Positions 39,540 to 48,519 of a stretch of DNA of 64,000 nt are shown here, piece after piece. A program made the position numbers and the translations under genes. Position 1 is the first letter of the stretch. Every line of letters starts with the position of its first letter. The DNA is from Hyphomicrobium methylovorum (GTDB taxonomy: Bacteria; Pseudomonadota; Alphaproteobacteria; Rhizobiales; Hyphomicrobiaceae), in contig NZ_QHJE01000001.1 in NCBI RefSeq assembly GCF_013626205.1, positions 496,001 to 560,000 of the forward strand, in the 5' to 3' direction. The notes below the pieces were generated by a model. The model made no database searches and was not told where the DNA came from. It saw only the letters and a program-made list of their open reading frames with translations.

Positions 39540-41633
39540 CTATTCCGCCGCGTTGAGCTTTTGATCGTGTGAACTCCGCAGTGCGCTCAATCCTGCCATG
39601 ACGGCGGACGCGCGCGCGATCGGGTTCGTCAAATAGAAGTCCGGAATGGCAGTCGCGAATGGCGCGGCCGTTGGCTGTCCGGAGAGCTTCGCCAGCGTTT
39701 CCAAACCTGAGACGACGCGCGTTTCTACAGCGTCGAGCGCGGCGAGCTGCGGCGCGACCCGATACATCGCTGCGCGCAGTTCCGGCAACGTGTTGTAGGG
39801 GAGCGTTTTGCCTGTGCGGTCCGAGAGGGCGCGAAGGATCGTCCAATCCTCTTTCGCACTGCCCGGCGAGAACGCCGCTTTGAACGTCTGCTGCGCGCGG
39901 CCTTCAGTGTTCACGTAGGTCGCGCTTTTTTCTGTGTACGCAGCGCCCGGCAGAATGACGTCAGCGCGCTCAGCACCGTTGTCGCCGTGGCTTCCCTGAT
40001 AAACGACGAACGCGGAACCGAGATTCGAGAGATCGCATTCATCGGCGCCAAGCAGGTAGACGAATTCCATGCCGCCACTGAGAATTCCGGCCGTGTCTTT
40101 GCCGCCCTTGCCGGGCACGAAGCCGAGGTCGAGACCCGCGACGCGCGCGGCCGCGGTGTGCAGCACGTTGAACGCGTTCCAAGCCGCGTCCTTGCCGCTC
40201 GATATCGCGAGCACGAGACGCGCTGCGAGCGAAAGCACTGCCAGGCCGTCTTCGCGCGCAAATGCCGATTGGCCGACGATCACCATCGGCCGTTTCGCGG
40301 CCTTCAGTGTTTCAGCAAACGGATGCTTGCCACTCGCGACGTCTGCGAGTGTGTCGGGTCCAGCGCCGAGATAATCGTACGGAAGTGTCAGATCGACCTT
40401 CTGACCGATCAGCGCAATTTTCGTCGGCTGGGTGCGCCAGCGTTTACGGATGCGCGCGTTGAGCACCGTCGCTTCGATGCGCGGATTGGAGCCGACGATC
40501 AGGATTGCGTCCGCTTCCTCGATGCCTTCGATCGAAGAGTTGAAAACGTAGCTGGCGCGGCCGAGCTTTGGATCCAGCTTGTCGCCCGCCTGTCGGCAAT
40601 CGATCGACGTTGCGCCGAAGCTGCCGAGCAAGCCCTTGAGCGCGAACATCTCTTCGGCACCGGCGAGGTCGCCGGCTATCGCGCCGATCTTATCGGGCGC
40701 TGCGGCCTTCAGTTTCTCAGCAACGAGGGCGAGAGCGTCCGGCCAGCTCGCGGGATAGAGGCGTCCATCGCGACGAATGTAGGGCTGATCGAGGCGCTGG
40801 ACTTTGAGGCCGTCGGCAACGTGCCGGGTCTTGTCCGAAATCCATTCCTCGTTCACGGCGTCGTTGTTGCGCGGAAGAATGCGCATGACGGCGCCGCCGC
40901 GGGTATCGACGGAAATTGCAGAGCCGAGCGCGTCCATCGCGTCGATGGTCTCGACGGCGTCCATTTCCCAGGGTCGTGCGGCGAACGCCCAAGGGCGATG
41001 CGTCAACGCGCCGACGGGGCAGAGATCGACTGCGTTGGCGCTCATTTCCGAATGAATGCCGCGTTCGAGATAGGTGGTGATCTCGGCGTCTTCGCCGCGG
41101 CCGATGAGGCCGAGTTCTTCGACGCCCGCGACCTCGGTCATGTAACGAACGCAGCGCGTGCAGTGGATGCAGCGCGTCATCATCGTCTTGATGAGCGGGC
41201 CGATATATTTCTCTTCGACGGCGCGCTTGTTCTCGAGGTAGCGAGAGCCGCCCATGCCGAACGACATGGCCTGATCCTGCAAATCGCACTCGCCGCCCTG
41301 ATCGCAAATCGGGCAATCGAGCGGATGATTGATGAGCAGGAATTCCATCACGCCTTCGCGCGCTTTTTTGACGAGCGGCGTTGTGGTGCTGATAACCTTG
41401 GGCGAGCCATCCTTGTTCGGCGGCAGGTCGTTGACCAGCATGGCGCAGGAGGCGATGGGCTTCGGAGAGCCCTGCACCTCGACCAGACACATGCGGCAGT
41501 TACCAGCGATCGAGAGGCGCTCGTGATAGCAGAAGCGCGGAATGACGGCGCCCGCCATTTCGCAGGCGTGCATCAGCGTCGTGCCGTCTTCGACTTCGAT
41601 CTCAACGCCATCGACGATAAGTTGTTTTGCCAT
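39540..41633 (-). CDS. nuoG: NADH-quinone oxidoreductase subunit G
   Basis: Large iron-sulphur subunit of 697 residues. The N-terminal ferredoxin part has Cys in ACEMAGAVIPRFCYHE and AGNCRMCLVEV. CPICDQGGECDLQDQAM holds further ligands, and CIHCTRCVRYMTEVAGVEE lies in the 4Fe-4S region. The C-terminal molybdopterin-oxidoreductase-like domain is present but without a cofactor, as usual. The ATG overlaps the TGA of a 24-codon ORF (41633-41707) as TGATG. Confidence 0.96.
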   Translation of the reverse strand: MAKQLIVDGVEIEVEDGTTLMHACEMAGAVIPRFCYHERLSIAGNCRMCLVEVQGSPKPIASCAMLVNDLPPNKDGSPKVISTTTPLVKKAREGVMEFLLINHPLDCPICDQGGECDLQDQAMSFGMGGSRYLENKRAVEEKYIGPLIKTMMTRCIHCTRCVRYMTEVAGVEELGLIGRGEDAEITTYLERGIHSEMSANAVDLCPVGALTHRPWAFAARPWEMDAVETIDAMDALGSAISVDTRGGAVMRILPRNNDAVNEEWISDKTRHVADGLKVQRLDQPYIRRDGRLYPASWPDALALVAEKLKAAAPDKIGAIAGDLAGAEEMFALKGLLGSFGATSIDCRQAGDKLDPKLGRASYVFNSSIEGIEEADAILIVGSNPRIEATVLNARIRKRWRTQPTKIALIGQKVDLTLPYDYLGAGPDTLADVASGKHPFAETLKAAKRPMVIVGQSAFAREDGLAVLSLAARLVLAISSGKDAAWNAFNVLHTAAARVAGLDLGFVPGKGGKDTAGILSGGMEFVYLLGADECDLSNLGSAFVVYQGSHGDNGAERADVILPGAAYTEKSATYVNTEGRAQQTFKAAFSPGSAKEDWTILRALSDRTGKTLPYNTLPELRAAMYRVAPQLAALDAVETRVVSGLETLAKLSGQPTAAPFATAIPDFYLTNPIARASAVMAGLSALRSSHDQKLNAAE

Positions 41634-41707
41634 CAGGCTTGGCCCTTCCTGTAGGCGGCCAGCATTTCCACCGAAACACTGAGTTCTCGCACGCTGCGCA
41701 GATCCAT
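41633..41707 (-). CDS. Putative 24-residue ORF between nuoF and nuoG
   Basis: An ATG at 41707 reads MDLRSVRELSVSVEMLAAYR and four more residues to a TGA at 41635-41633, which overlaps the nuoG ATG as TGATG. GGAG lies seven bases before the ATG, formed by the end of nuoF. The ORF starts five bases after the nuoF stop and fills the gap exactly. It could be a true small protein (amphipathic helix), or a coupling leader that delivers ribosomes to nuoG. No function is known. Confidence 0.5.
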   Translation of the reverse strand: MDLRSVRELSVSVEMLAAYRKGQA

Positions 41708-41712
41708 CTTAA

Positions 41713-42999
41713 TCACTCCGCTGCCACGCGCGCGTGCTTCGCCTGATAGGCGTCGATGCGGGCTTCGATGACGGGACGGAAGCTGCGGATCAAACCCTGC
41801 ACCGGCCAGGCCGCGGCGTCGCCAAGCGCGCAGATGGTGTGACCCTCAACCTGCTTCGACACGTCGAACAGCAGATCGATTTCACGCTTATCGGCCTCGC
41901 CGCGCTCCATGCGCTCAAGCACGCGCCACATCCAGCCCGTACCTTCGCGGCACGGCGTACACTGGCCGCAGCTTTCATGTTTGTAGAAGTAAGCGATGCG
42001 TCGGATCGCGGCGATGATGTCCGTCGATTTATCCATGACGATGACGGCCGCGGTTCCAAGGCCGGAGCCGAGTTTGCCGAGCGCGTCAAAATCCATCGTG
42101 ACGTTCATGGCCTGCTCAGCCGTGATGCAGCGAACGGACGATCCACCCGGAATGACCGCCAGCAGGTTGTCCCAGCCGCCGCGAATGCCACCGCAATGCT
42201 TATCGATGAGTTCCTTGAGCGGAATGCCCATTTCCTCTTCAACGACGCATGGGTTTTCGACGTGACCGGAGATCTGAAACAGCTTCGTGCCGGTGTTATT
42301 CGGCAGGCCGAGCGCCGCGAACCAAGCGCCACCGCGGCGTAGAATTTCGCCAGCGACGGCGATGCTTTCCACGTTGTTGATCGTGGTCGGTGCCCCATAG
42401 AGCCCGACGTTCGCGGGGAACGGCGGCTTCAGACGCGGCTGGCCCTTCTTGCCTTCGAGGCTTTCGAGCATCGCGGTTTCTTCACCGCAGATGTAAGCGC
42501 CGGCTCCGTGATGGACGTAAAGATCGAAATCCCAGCCGTGAATGTTGTTCTTGCCGATCAGGCGCGCTTCGTAGGCTTCGTCCACCGCGCGCTGAAGCGC
42601 TTCGCGCTCACGGATGAATTCGCCGCGAACGTAAATGTAGCTGACGTGCGCACGCATCGCGAAGGCGGCCAGCAGCGCGCCCTCGACCAGCAGGTGAGCG
42701 TCGTGACGAAGGATCTCGCGATCCTTGCAGGAGCCGGGTTCGGATTCGTCGGCATTGATGACGAGATAGCTCGGACGGGAATCGGCCTTCGGCATGAACG
42801 ACCATTTGAGCCCCGTAGGAAAGCCCGCGCCTCCGCGCCCGCGAAGACCGGACTTCTTCACCTCGTCGATGATGAAGTCGTGCCCTTTATCGATGAAGAA
42901 CTTCGTGCCGTCCCACACGCCACGACTCTTCGCGCCTTTCAGACTCGTGTCGTGAAGGCCGTAGATGTTGCGAAAGATGCGATCGCGATCCTGGAGCAT
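41713..42999 (-). CDS. nuoF: NADH-quinone oxidoreductase subunit F
   Basis: NADH- and FMN-binding subunit of 428 residues. [18 protein letters not shown] is the FMN/NADH glycine-rich site. [20 protein letters not shown] is the second nucleotide motif. The N3 4Fe-4S ligands lie in [13 protein letters not shown], plus a later Cys in [13 protein letters not shown]. Five bases separate it from nuoE. Confidence 0.96.
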   Translation of the reverse strand: MLQDRDRIFRNIYGLHDTSLKGAKSRGVWDGTKFFIDKGHDFIIDEVKKSGLRGRGGAGFPTGLKWSFMPKADSRPSYLVINADESEPGSCKDREILRHDAHLLVEGALLAAFAMRAHVSYIYVRGEFIREREALQRAVDEAYEARLIGKNNIHGWDFDLYVHHGAGAYICGEETAMLESLEGKKGQPRLKPPFPANVGLYGAPTTINNVESIAVAGEILRRGGAWFAALGLPNNTGTKLFQISGHVENPCVVEEEMGIPLKELIDKHCGGIRGGWDNLLAVIPGGSSVRCITAEQAMNVTMDFDALGKLGSGLGTAAVIVMDKSTDIIAAIRRIAYFYKHESCGQCTPCREGTGWMWRVLERMERGEADKREIDLLFDVSKQVEGHTICALGDAAAWPVQGLIRSFRPVIEARIDAYQAKHARVAAE

Positions 43000-43004
43000 G
43001 CGCG

Positions 43005-44222
43005 TTAGTCCTTCGGCCTTTCACCGGCCTTGTTTTCGGGACGCCATCCCGACGCAAGCTTTGCCGCCTGCTCGGTCCATTTGTCCCGCGTAACGCGGCC
43101 CTTAAATCCTTCGAGCCGGGCTTCAAACCAAGCGACGTCTTCGGGCGTCCAACGTGCGATCTGATCGAAATGCCAGACGCCAATCTCATTCAGCTTTTCG
43201 ACCATCTTATCGGCGACGCCCCAGATCAAAGACAGATCGTCGGCTTTGCCGTCACGCGGCTCGGTCAAAAGTTCGGGCTTCGCAGCCGCTGCACGGGCGG
43301 CCGCGATCGCGCGGTCGCGGATGAAGTCTGATTTCAGCCGGTCGAGTTCGCCGGATGACAATGCCTTGCCGTCACCGCGCTCGTTGAGTTCCTTGACGAG
43401 ACCTGCATTCGCCATTGCCGTTAGGGCCGCCGGATGGATCGGTGCGGCGCTCGCTGTCTTGTCGGGAGACGATGGCGACGTGCCCTGCTCTACTGCTGCC
43501 TTGTGCGCGGGAGATGCGAGCGCTGACGCGGGCTGCGTTTCCTTGGCAGCGTCGTCGGACGCGCCTTCCGTTTCTTCGAAGCGCTTTCGCCATGCGCCGA
43601 TCGTCGAACCGTCATAAAGCGTTTTGTCGCTCAGCGTTGTCGGACCGGTTGCGGGCGCGGATGCCGTGCGGCCGGTTTGCGAGCCCGGCTTCGGCGTGCG
43701 CCCGGCTTCGAACTCATTGATGATGGCTTCAAGACGCTCAGGCGTCAGGTCTTCGTAGGTATCCTTGCCGATCTGCACGACCGGGGCGTTTGCGCAGACG
43801 CCGATACACTCGACCTCTTCCCAGGACAGCGAACCGTCCGCATTCGGTATATGCGCATGCGGACCAATGCGGGACTGGCAGACGGCGACCAGGTCGCGCG
43901 AACCGCGCAGCATGCACGGTGTCGTTCCGCAAACCTGCAGGTGCGCAGTCGTTCCCACGGGCGAGAGCTGGAACATTGTGTAGAAGGTCGCGATCTCGAT
44001 GCCGCGAATGTAGGCCATGTCGAGCATGTCACAAACCGCGCGAATGGCAGGCTCCGGCAGCCAGCCGCCCGCCTGCTCCTGCGCGCGCCAAAGCAGCAGC
44101 AGGATCGCGGACGCCTGCTTCCCCGGCGGATACTTCGCGATCGTCTCACGCGCCCACACCATATTTTCCGCCGTGAATGCAAACTCAGCGGGCTGGTCGG
44201 GACACAATCTGCGAACGGCCAT
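43005..44222 (-). CDS. nuoE: NADH-quinone oxidoreductase subunit E with a long C-terminal extension
   Basis: Thioredoxin-like 2Fe-2S subunit. The ATG at 44222 has GGGAG seven bases upstream and gives 405 residues; the family core is about 160. Residues 1-175 are the core, with ligands Cys98, Cys103, Cys139 and Cys143. Residues about 180-325 are low-complexity, rich in Ala, Ser and Thr. Residues 327-391 are a helix-hairpin-helix-like module ([18 protein letters not shown] to [12 protein letters not shown]) that matches the C-terminus of RpsB in this window. Extended NuoE proteins are known in Rhizobiales. The structured RNA at 44356-44408 lies in its leader. Confidence 0.95.
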   Translation of the reverse strand: MAVRRLCPDQPAEFAFTAENMVWARETIAKYPPGKQASAILLLLWRAQEQAGGWLPEPAIRAVCDMLDMAYIRGIEIATFYTMFQLSPVGTTAHLQVCGTTPCMLRGSRDLVAVCQSRIGPHAHIPNADGSLSWEEVECIGVCANAPVVQIGKDTYEDLTPERLEAIINEFEAGRTPKPGSQTGRTASAPATGPTTLSDKTLYDGSTIGAWRKRFEETEGASDDAAKETQPASALASPAHKAAVEQGTSPSSPDKTASAAPIHPAALTAMANAGLVKELNERGDGKALSSGELDRLKSDFIRDRAIAAARAAAAKPELLTEPRDGKADDLSLIWGVADKMVEKLNEIGVWHFDQIARWTPEDVAWFEARLEGFKGRVTRDKWTEQAAKLASGWRPENKAGERPKD

Positions 44223-44355
44223 CAATGGCTCCCGGTAACATCTTCGCGCGGCGCTGGAGCAGAGTGTTCCCAAGGTATTCGGGTCCAACTCACGTCCGAT
44301 AATTCACGCCGACTCTTGAACTACTTTAGACTGCGAGCTTGAGTACGGTCCAGTA

Positions 44356-44408
44356 GAGGCAACGTGCCCTCGACACAAAGACTTGTGTCGCGCATCGCTC
44401 GTTGCCTC
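44356..44408 (-). promoter_or_regulatory. Nested RNA hairpin upstream of nuoE
   Basis: An outer perfect 9-bp stem (GAGGCAACG at 44356-44364 with CGTTGCCTC at 44400-44408) encloses a 6/9-base internal loop. Inside is an inner perfect 8-bp stem (CGACACAA at 44371-44378 with TTGTGTCG at 44383-44390) capped by a 4-base loop. It lies in the 259-bp gap between the membrane gene at 44482-44958 and nuoE, about 135 bases before nuoE. There is no T run, so a processing site or regulatory RNA is more likely than a terminator. The gap shows no gene. Confidence 0.5.
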
Positions 44409-44481
44409 CAACAAATTGCGTTTTAGATCAGGTGCGACGAAAAGCGGCGAGATTGAAACGACGACAATTGCTGCTCGCAAC

Positions 44482-44958
44482 TCATGGGTTCGGTGCGGTG
44501 GGCGTGTGCGGATCGACAGTGGGAGATGGATTCAAAATGCCCCGCCGCTCGAGCGTTTCTGAAGGGCGTTCCGTTGCCCAGCGCCGCTCCGAATATCCAA
44601 GTGGAACGGCGAGCCAACCAAGCAGCAAAAGAAACGTCGCGATGGGCGCGAGGATCAGAGCGAGTTGGGACGCGACACGGAGTATCCCTGTCCAGATCAT
44701 CGCCAGCAGAACGCCGAATGCGATGATGACCCAGCCGCCGTCGTCGGCGCCGCGTGCCGTCGCGAAGATCAGCCCAGCAAAGAGACCGGCCAATCCAATC
44801 AGTACCGGAATGAACGGCGCATCCGCCTGCAATGCTCCCATCGGCCAGGCGCGCGACTGAGCGAACAACCGATACGTTGCAAGGCTCAATCCCCAACCGA
44901 AGGCCGCGACAGCAAGCAGAAAGAGGTTATCTACGACGGGCGTTGCATAAGGGATCAT
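44482..44958 (-). CDS. Four-helix membrane protein of unknown function inside the nuo operon
   Basis: The 158-residue product (from the ATG at 44958, with GGAAGG nine bases upstream) shows about four hydrophobic helices (residues about 9-28, 46-68, 77-94 and 99-121). The C-terminus is soluble and Pro-rich. It lies between nuoD and nuoE and on the same strand. I do not recognise a family. Its place suggests co-expression with complex I, perhaps as an assembly or stability factor, but this is inference. Confidence 0.7.
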   Translation of the reverse strand: MIPYATPVVDNLFLLAVAAFGWGLSLATYRLFAQSRAWPMGALQADAPFIPVLIGLAGLFAGLIFATARGADDGGWVIIAFGVLLAMIWTGILRVASQLALILAPIATFLLLLGWLAVPLGYSERRWATERPSETLERRGILNPSPTVDPHTPTAPNP

Positions 44959-45102
44959 ACGCGGCCACCTTCCAGGTGCTACAGGACGAAAGACGAAAGA
45001 CGAAACCTGCTTTTGCCAGAGGGTTGTGGCGTTGGCTAGCCGCCACAAATGTTCGCTCTAGGCCTTTGGTATAAAAGTTCCGGCCGGTAAGAAAAACCTT
45101 TG

Positions 45103-46293
45103 CTAGCGGTCAATTTCTCCGAAGACGATGTCGAGCGATCCAATGATGGCCGAGACGTCGGACAGCATGTGTCCGCGGTTCATGAAGTCCATCGCTGCAA
45201 GATGCGGGAAGCCCGGCGCGCGGATCTTGCACCGATAGGGTTTGTTCGATCCATCGGCGACGAGGTAGACGCCAAACTCACCTTTCGGTGCTTCGACGGC
45301 CGCGTAGACTTCGCCGGGCGGAACATGGAAACCTTCAGTGTACAGCTTGAAGTGATGGATCAGCGCTTCCATCGAACGCTTCATCTCTGCACGCTTCGGG
45401 GGCACGATCTTTTTGTTGTCGGCAACATGCGGTCCTTGCCCGCTGGCTGACTTCAGCAGCTCGCAACACTGTTTCATCAGCTTCGTGGATTCGCGCATTT
45501 CCTGCATGCGGATCAGATAGCGATCGTAGCAATCGCCGTTCTTGCCGATGGGAATGTCGAAGTCGAGTTCGTCGTAGCACTCGTAGGGCTGCGCTTTTCG
45601 CAAGTCCCACGCGGCGCCGGAGCCACGAACCATCACGCCCGAGAAGCCCCACGCGAACGCGTCTTCGAGAGATATGACGCCGATGTCGACGTTGCGCTGC
45701 TTGAAGATGCGGTTTTCGGTCAGAAGTTCGTCGATGTCGTCAACGACCTTCAGGAAGGGATCGCACCACGCATAAATGTCGTCGATCAGCTTTTCCGGAA
45801 GATCCTGGTGAACGCCGCCCATGCGGAAATATTTGGCGTGCATGCGCGAACCCGATGCACGCTCATAGAACACCATCAGCTTTTCGCGCTCTTCGAAGCC
45901 CCAGAGCGGCGGCGTCAACGCGCCAACGTCCATGGCCTGGGTCGTGACGTTCAACAGATGCGAGAGCTGACGACCAATTTCGGAATACAGCACGCGGATG
46001 ATCTGCGCACGTCGCGGTACCTGCAGGTTCAAGAGACGTTCTGCCGCGAGACAAAATGCGTGTTCCTGATTCATCGGCGCGACGTAGTCGAGCCGGTCGA
46101 AGTAACCGATCGCCTGCATGTAGGTTTTATGTTCGATCAGCTTTTCGGTGCCGCGGTGCAGGAGGCCGATATGGGGATCGACGCGCTCCACGACTTCACC
46201 GTCGAGCTCCAGCACCAGGCGCAACACGCCGTGCGCTGCCGGATGCTGCGGTCCGAAGTTGATATTAAAGTTGCGAATTTCGGTCTCGGCCAT
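45103..46293 (-). CDS. nuoD: NADH-quinone oxidoreductase subunit D
   Basis: 49-kDa-type subunit of 396 residues that forms the quinone site with NuoB. The conserved N-terminal [46 protein letters not shown] and C-terminal [14 protein letters not shown] are all present. The ATG at 46293 has AGGA a few bases upstream, formed by the end of the frameshifted gene before it; longer starts run into that gene. Confidence 0.96.
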   Translation of the reverse strand: MAETEIRNFNINFGPQHPAAHGVLRLVLELDGEVVERVDPHIGLLHRGTEKLIEHKTYMQAIGYFDRLDYVAPMNQEHAFCLAAERLLNLQVPRRAQIIRVLYSEIGRQLSHLLNVTTQAMDVGALTPPLWGFEEREKLMVFYERASGSRMHAKYFRMGGVHQDLPEKLIDDIYAWCDPFLKVVDDIDELLTENRIFKQRNVDIGVISLEDAFAWGFSGVMVRGSGAAWDLRKAQPYECYDELDFDIPIGKNGDCYDRYLIRMQEMRESTKLMKQCCELLKSASGQGPHVADNKKIVPPKRAEMKRSMEALIHHFKLYTEGFHVPPGEVYAAVEAPKGEFGVYLVADGSNKPYRCKIRAPGFPHLAAMDFMNRGHMLSDVSAIIGSLDIVFGEIDR

Positions 46294-46294
46294 T

Positions 46295-46623
46295 TTATCC
46301 TCGATCGGTGCCGGCGTTAGTCGGCATTTCCCTCGCTGGTATATGCGCGAAGAATTCGGCACCCGTCATCTTATGCGTTTCGTCGGCAAATTCGTAATAG
46401 GGCAGCTTGTCGTCGGTAACGTTTTCCTCGACCCGTGCAGGCTTGTCACCTTCGGCGATGCGTCCAGCCGCGATGAATCGCGGTTGTTACCCTCGATTTT
46501 GGTGAAAAGCGTCGACTTGAAGAACTGGAAATAGGCTCGGTCGATGCTCTCGGCCAATGCGTAGGGCTGGATATGCTGCGCCCCAGTGAACGCAATCGGG
46601 CCTTGGTGCGCAACGACCGTCAT
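46295..46623 (-). pseudogene. Unknown ORF between the thioesterase and nuoD, apparently frameshifted
   Basis: From the ATG at 46623 the frame reads MTVVAHQGPIAFTGAQHIQP and on to TKIEGNNRD near 46477. It then turns into low-quality sequence rich in Ser, Thr and Arg. The neighbouring frame gives protein-like sequence from the same point ([47 protein letters not shown]) to a TAA at 46297-46295. That stop ends two bases before the nuoD ATG. A single base missing near 46476-46479 would join the two parts into about 109 residues. I do not recognise the family. It could be a real lesion, a sequencing error or strain variation. Confidence 0.6.
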
Positions 46624-46638
46624 CGGCGTCGATTCCCT

Positions 46639-47088
46639 TTAGCCTGCGTTGCGGCTGATGGGTGAGAGGCGAGCGCGGCGGGCTTTGTCGTTTACGCGCT
46701 GCTCGAATTTGGTCCAGTCGACAATCACTCGCTGATGCTCGCCCTCGCCAATCAGATCAATGCCGTCATGTGCTCTAACGCGGAAAGACACGCGGCGACC
46801 GTCGATCGCGGTGCATTCGGCGTCAACTGTCGCCGTTTGACCCGGAACCGTTGCGGCGATGTGCGAGACGTTAATGTGAACGCCGAGCGATCCTTCATTT
46901 TCTTCGAGGTGCGGCGCCAGGATGTGAAGGCACGTCCACTCCATAAGGCCAACCATGAAGCCGGTGGCAAAAACGGTCGGCATGAGCTGAAACTCTCGCG
47001 CCTCGGGATAGAGGTGCGGCACCGTCTTCGTTGCGGGGATGCGGAACGAAAACTGCGTCTTGTCTCCGACCTGGAGCGACGGTTTCAC
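46639..47088 (-). CDS. Hot-dog thioesterase similar to fluoroacetyl-CoA thioesterase FlK
   Basis: A 149-residue protein starting at a GTG (47088) with GAGG five bases upstream. Its sequence follows the FlK pattern closely: KTVPHLYPEAREF, VFATGFMVGLMEWTC, EENEGSLGVHINVSHIAAT and RVRAHDGIDLIGEG. By count, Thr42, Glu50 and His76, the residues I recall as catalytic in FlK, fall at exactly the same positions, and Gly69 is kept. Position 36, a Phe lid residue in FlK, is Met here. Acyl-CoA thioesterase activity is likely; true fluoroacetyl-CoA selectivity is doubtful. The gene lies inside nuo, between nuoC and nuoD. Confidence 0.85.
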   Translation of the reverse strand: MKPSLQVGDKTQFSFRIPATKTVPHLYPEAREFQLMPTVFATGFMVGLMEWTCLHILAPHLEENEGSLGVHINVSHIAATVPGQTATVDAECTAIDGRRVSFRVRAHDGIDLIGEGEHQRVIVDWTKFEQRVNDKARRARLSPISRNAG

Positions 47089-47095
47089 GAGAACC

Positions 47096-47395
47096 TCACA
47101 GCCTGTCTTTCAGATTTCGCATCGTAATATAAAGATTGGATGCCGTGGCAGCGACCGAAAACAAGCCAAGCACGAAAGATCCGAAGCTCGGCTCCGACGT
47201 GCGGCCAATCCATGGATAGATGAACTCTCCGGTGGCCGCGATTGCGATCACCCCGATGGGTACGAAGATCGTAGCATAGGGCAGAAAGCGGCTGATCGCG
47301 CCGAAGATCAGGCCTGCAAGCGCGCGCGGCCAGTCGAGCGCAAAGGCGGTAGCGAACAACGCGACTGAAATGACGGCATTCGTCTCAAAATCCAT
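47096..47395 (-). CDS. Small membrane protein of unknown function inside the nuo operon
   Basis: The 99-residue protein has about three hydrophobic segments (residues about 6-19, 26-55 and 68-88) and a basic C-terminal end (MRNLKDRL). It starts with a good ATG context 74 bp after nuoC and ends seven bases before the thioesterase GTG, so the two are probably co-translated. I do not recognise a family. Confidence 0.7.
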   Translation of the reverse strand: MDFETNAVISVALFATAFALDWPRALAGLIFGAISRFLPYATIFVPIGVIAIAATGEFIYPWIGRTSEPSFGSFVLGLFSVAATASNLYITMRNLKDRL

Positions 47396-47469
47396 CTTCC
47401 TGTCCGGTTGCCGAAGATTTCAGGACGGCAGCAAATCGCAGAGTCCGCGGTTCGCCTTAACAACGCGTG

Positions 47470-48081
47470 TCAGGAAGTCCGCGGCGCCTTCTCGTCACCC
47501 GGCAGCACGTAGTTCGGTCCCTCCCAGGGACTTTCGAAATCGAAGTCGCGGAATTCCTGAGTGAGTTTTACGGGCTCATAGACGACGCGCTTTTTCTCAT
47601 CGTCGTAGCGCACCTCGACATAGCCGGTGAGCGGGAAGTCCTTACGCAGCGGATAACCCTGGAAGCCGTAATCCGTCAGCAACCGGCGAAGATCGGGATG
47701 CCCGGTGAAGCGGATGCCATAAAGATCGTAGGCTTCGCGTTCGTACCAGTTGGCCGCCGGAAAGACGTCATTGACGCTGGCGACGGGCTTCGTCTCGCTC
47801 GTCGAAAGTTTGATGCGGATGCGGTGATTCAAACGCGGCGACAGCAGATGGTAGACAACTTCGAAGCGCTCAGCCCGCTCCGGGTAATCGACGCCGCAAA
47901 TGTCGATCAGAACTTCGAAGAGGCATTTGGGATCGTCGCGCAGAGCCGTCAGCGTTTCGACGATAGACTCGCACGTCACGGTGATCGTCACCTCTCCGCG
48001 GGTCGTCGACGTCGCGACAACGGCCGGGCCGAGTAAAGCGGCAGCGTGATTTGCAAGCACAGCGGGATCGAACTGGGTCAT
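47470..48081 (-). CDS. nuoC: NADH-quinone oxidoreductase subunit C
   Basis: 30-kDa-type peripheral subunit of 203 residues, separate from NuoD. The family signature [20 protein letters not shown] is near residues 112-131, followed by [20 protein letters not shown]. It is separated from nuoB by a small exported-protein gene (48087-48500) and from nuoD by three genes, which is an unusual split. Confidence 0.95.
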   Translation of the reverse strand: MTQFDPAVLANHAAALLGPAVVATSTTRGEVTITVTCESIVETLTALRDDPKCLFEVLIDICGVDYPERAERFEVVYHLLSPRLNHRIRIKLSTSETKPVASVNDVFPAANWYEREAYDLYGIRFTGHPDLRRLLTDYGFQGYPLRKDFPLTGYVEVRYDDEKKRVVYEPVKLTQEFRDFDFESPWEGPNYVLPGDEKAPRTS

Positions 48082-48086
48082 GGCGG

Positions 48087-48500
48087 CTATGGCTTCTTAT
48101 CTGTTCGGGTCAAGTCGGAGCACCCCGCCGTCGCTTCGGGGCCAGCTTCGACATAGCAGGCAGCGACATGATCGGGGCCGAGGATGCGGCCGTGCGTGGT
48201 GCCTTTGCTCGTTGGCGACACCCAGGCGAATGACGTGTTATCGGGATAGACGATGCCGAAAAAATCCTTTCGGCCATCCTCGTAGACGAAGTACCCGCGA
48301 AAGCGGCGATCGGTTTGCTCGCTGATGTGGACGATCCGGTCGCGCGTTCTCAGGCCGAAGATATCGCCGATCGAATCGGTTTTGCCCTTCCAGGTGCCGA
48401 CCAGGTTCGGTGCGTCGTCAGCATGGGCGATCGCCGGCACGCTCATAGCACCGGCAGCCCCCAATAAACTTCCAACAATGGCGAATAACCGATGGAGCAC
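48087..48500 (-). CDS. Exported protein of unknown function between nuoB and nuoC
   Basis: A GTG at 48500 has GGAGG five bases upstream and clears the nuoB stop by 19 bases. A longer frame from 48614 would overlap nuoB. The 137-residue product has a signal peptide (hydrophobic core about residues 6-22, ending AHA). The mature domain starts [11 protein letters not shown] and continues in short beta-like stretches ([29 protein letters not shown]). Two Cys lie near the C-terminus. Periplasmic location is inferred; I do not recognise a family. Confidence 0.7.
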   Translation of the reverse strand: MLHRLFAIVGSLLGAAGAMSVPAIAHADDAPNLVGTWKGKTDSIGDIFGLRTRDRIVHISEQTDRRFRGYFVYEDGRKDFFGIVYPDNTSFAWVSPTSKGTTHGRILGPDHVAACYVEAGPEATAGCSDLTRTDKKP

Positions 48501-48519
48501 TTGGCCTCCGCGGACGAAC

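Noticed and set aside
39987-41654. A 555-codon open frame antisense to nuoG
   Set aside because: Shadow frame; nuoG has full cluster motifs on the other strand.
46470-46490. Programmed -1 frameshift joining the two halves of the gene before nuoD
   Set aside because: The overlap has no slippery heptamer and no pause structure that I can see, so a lesion or sequence error is more likely.
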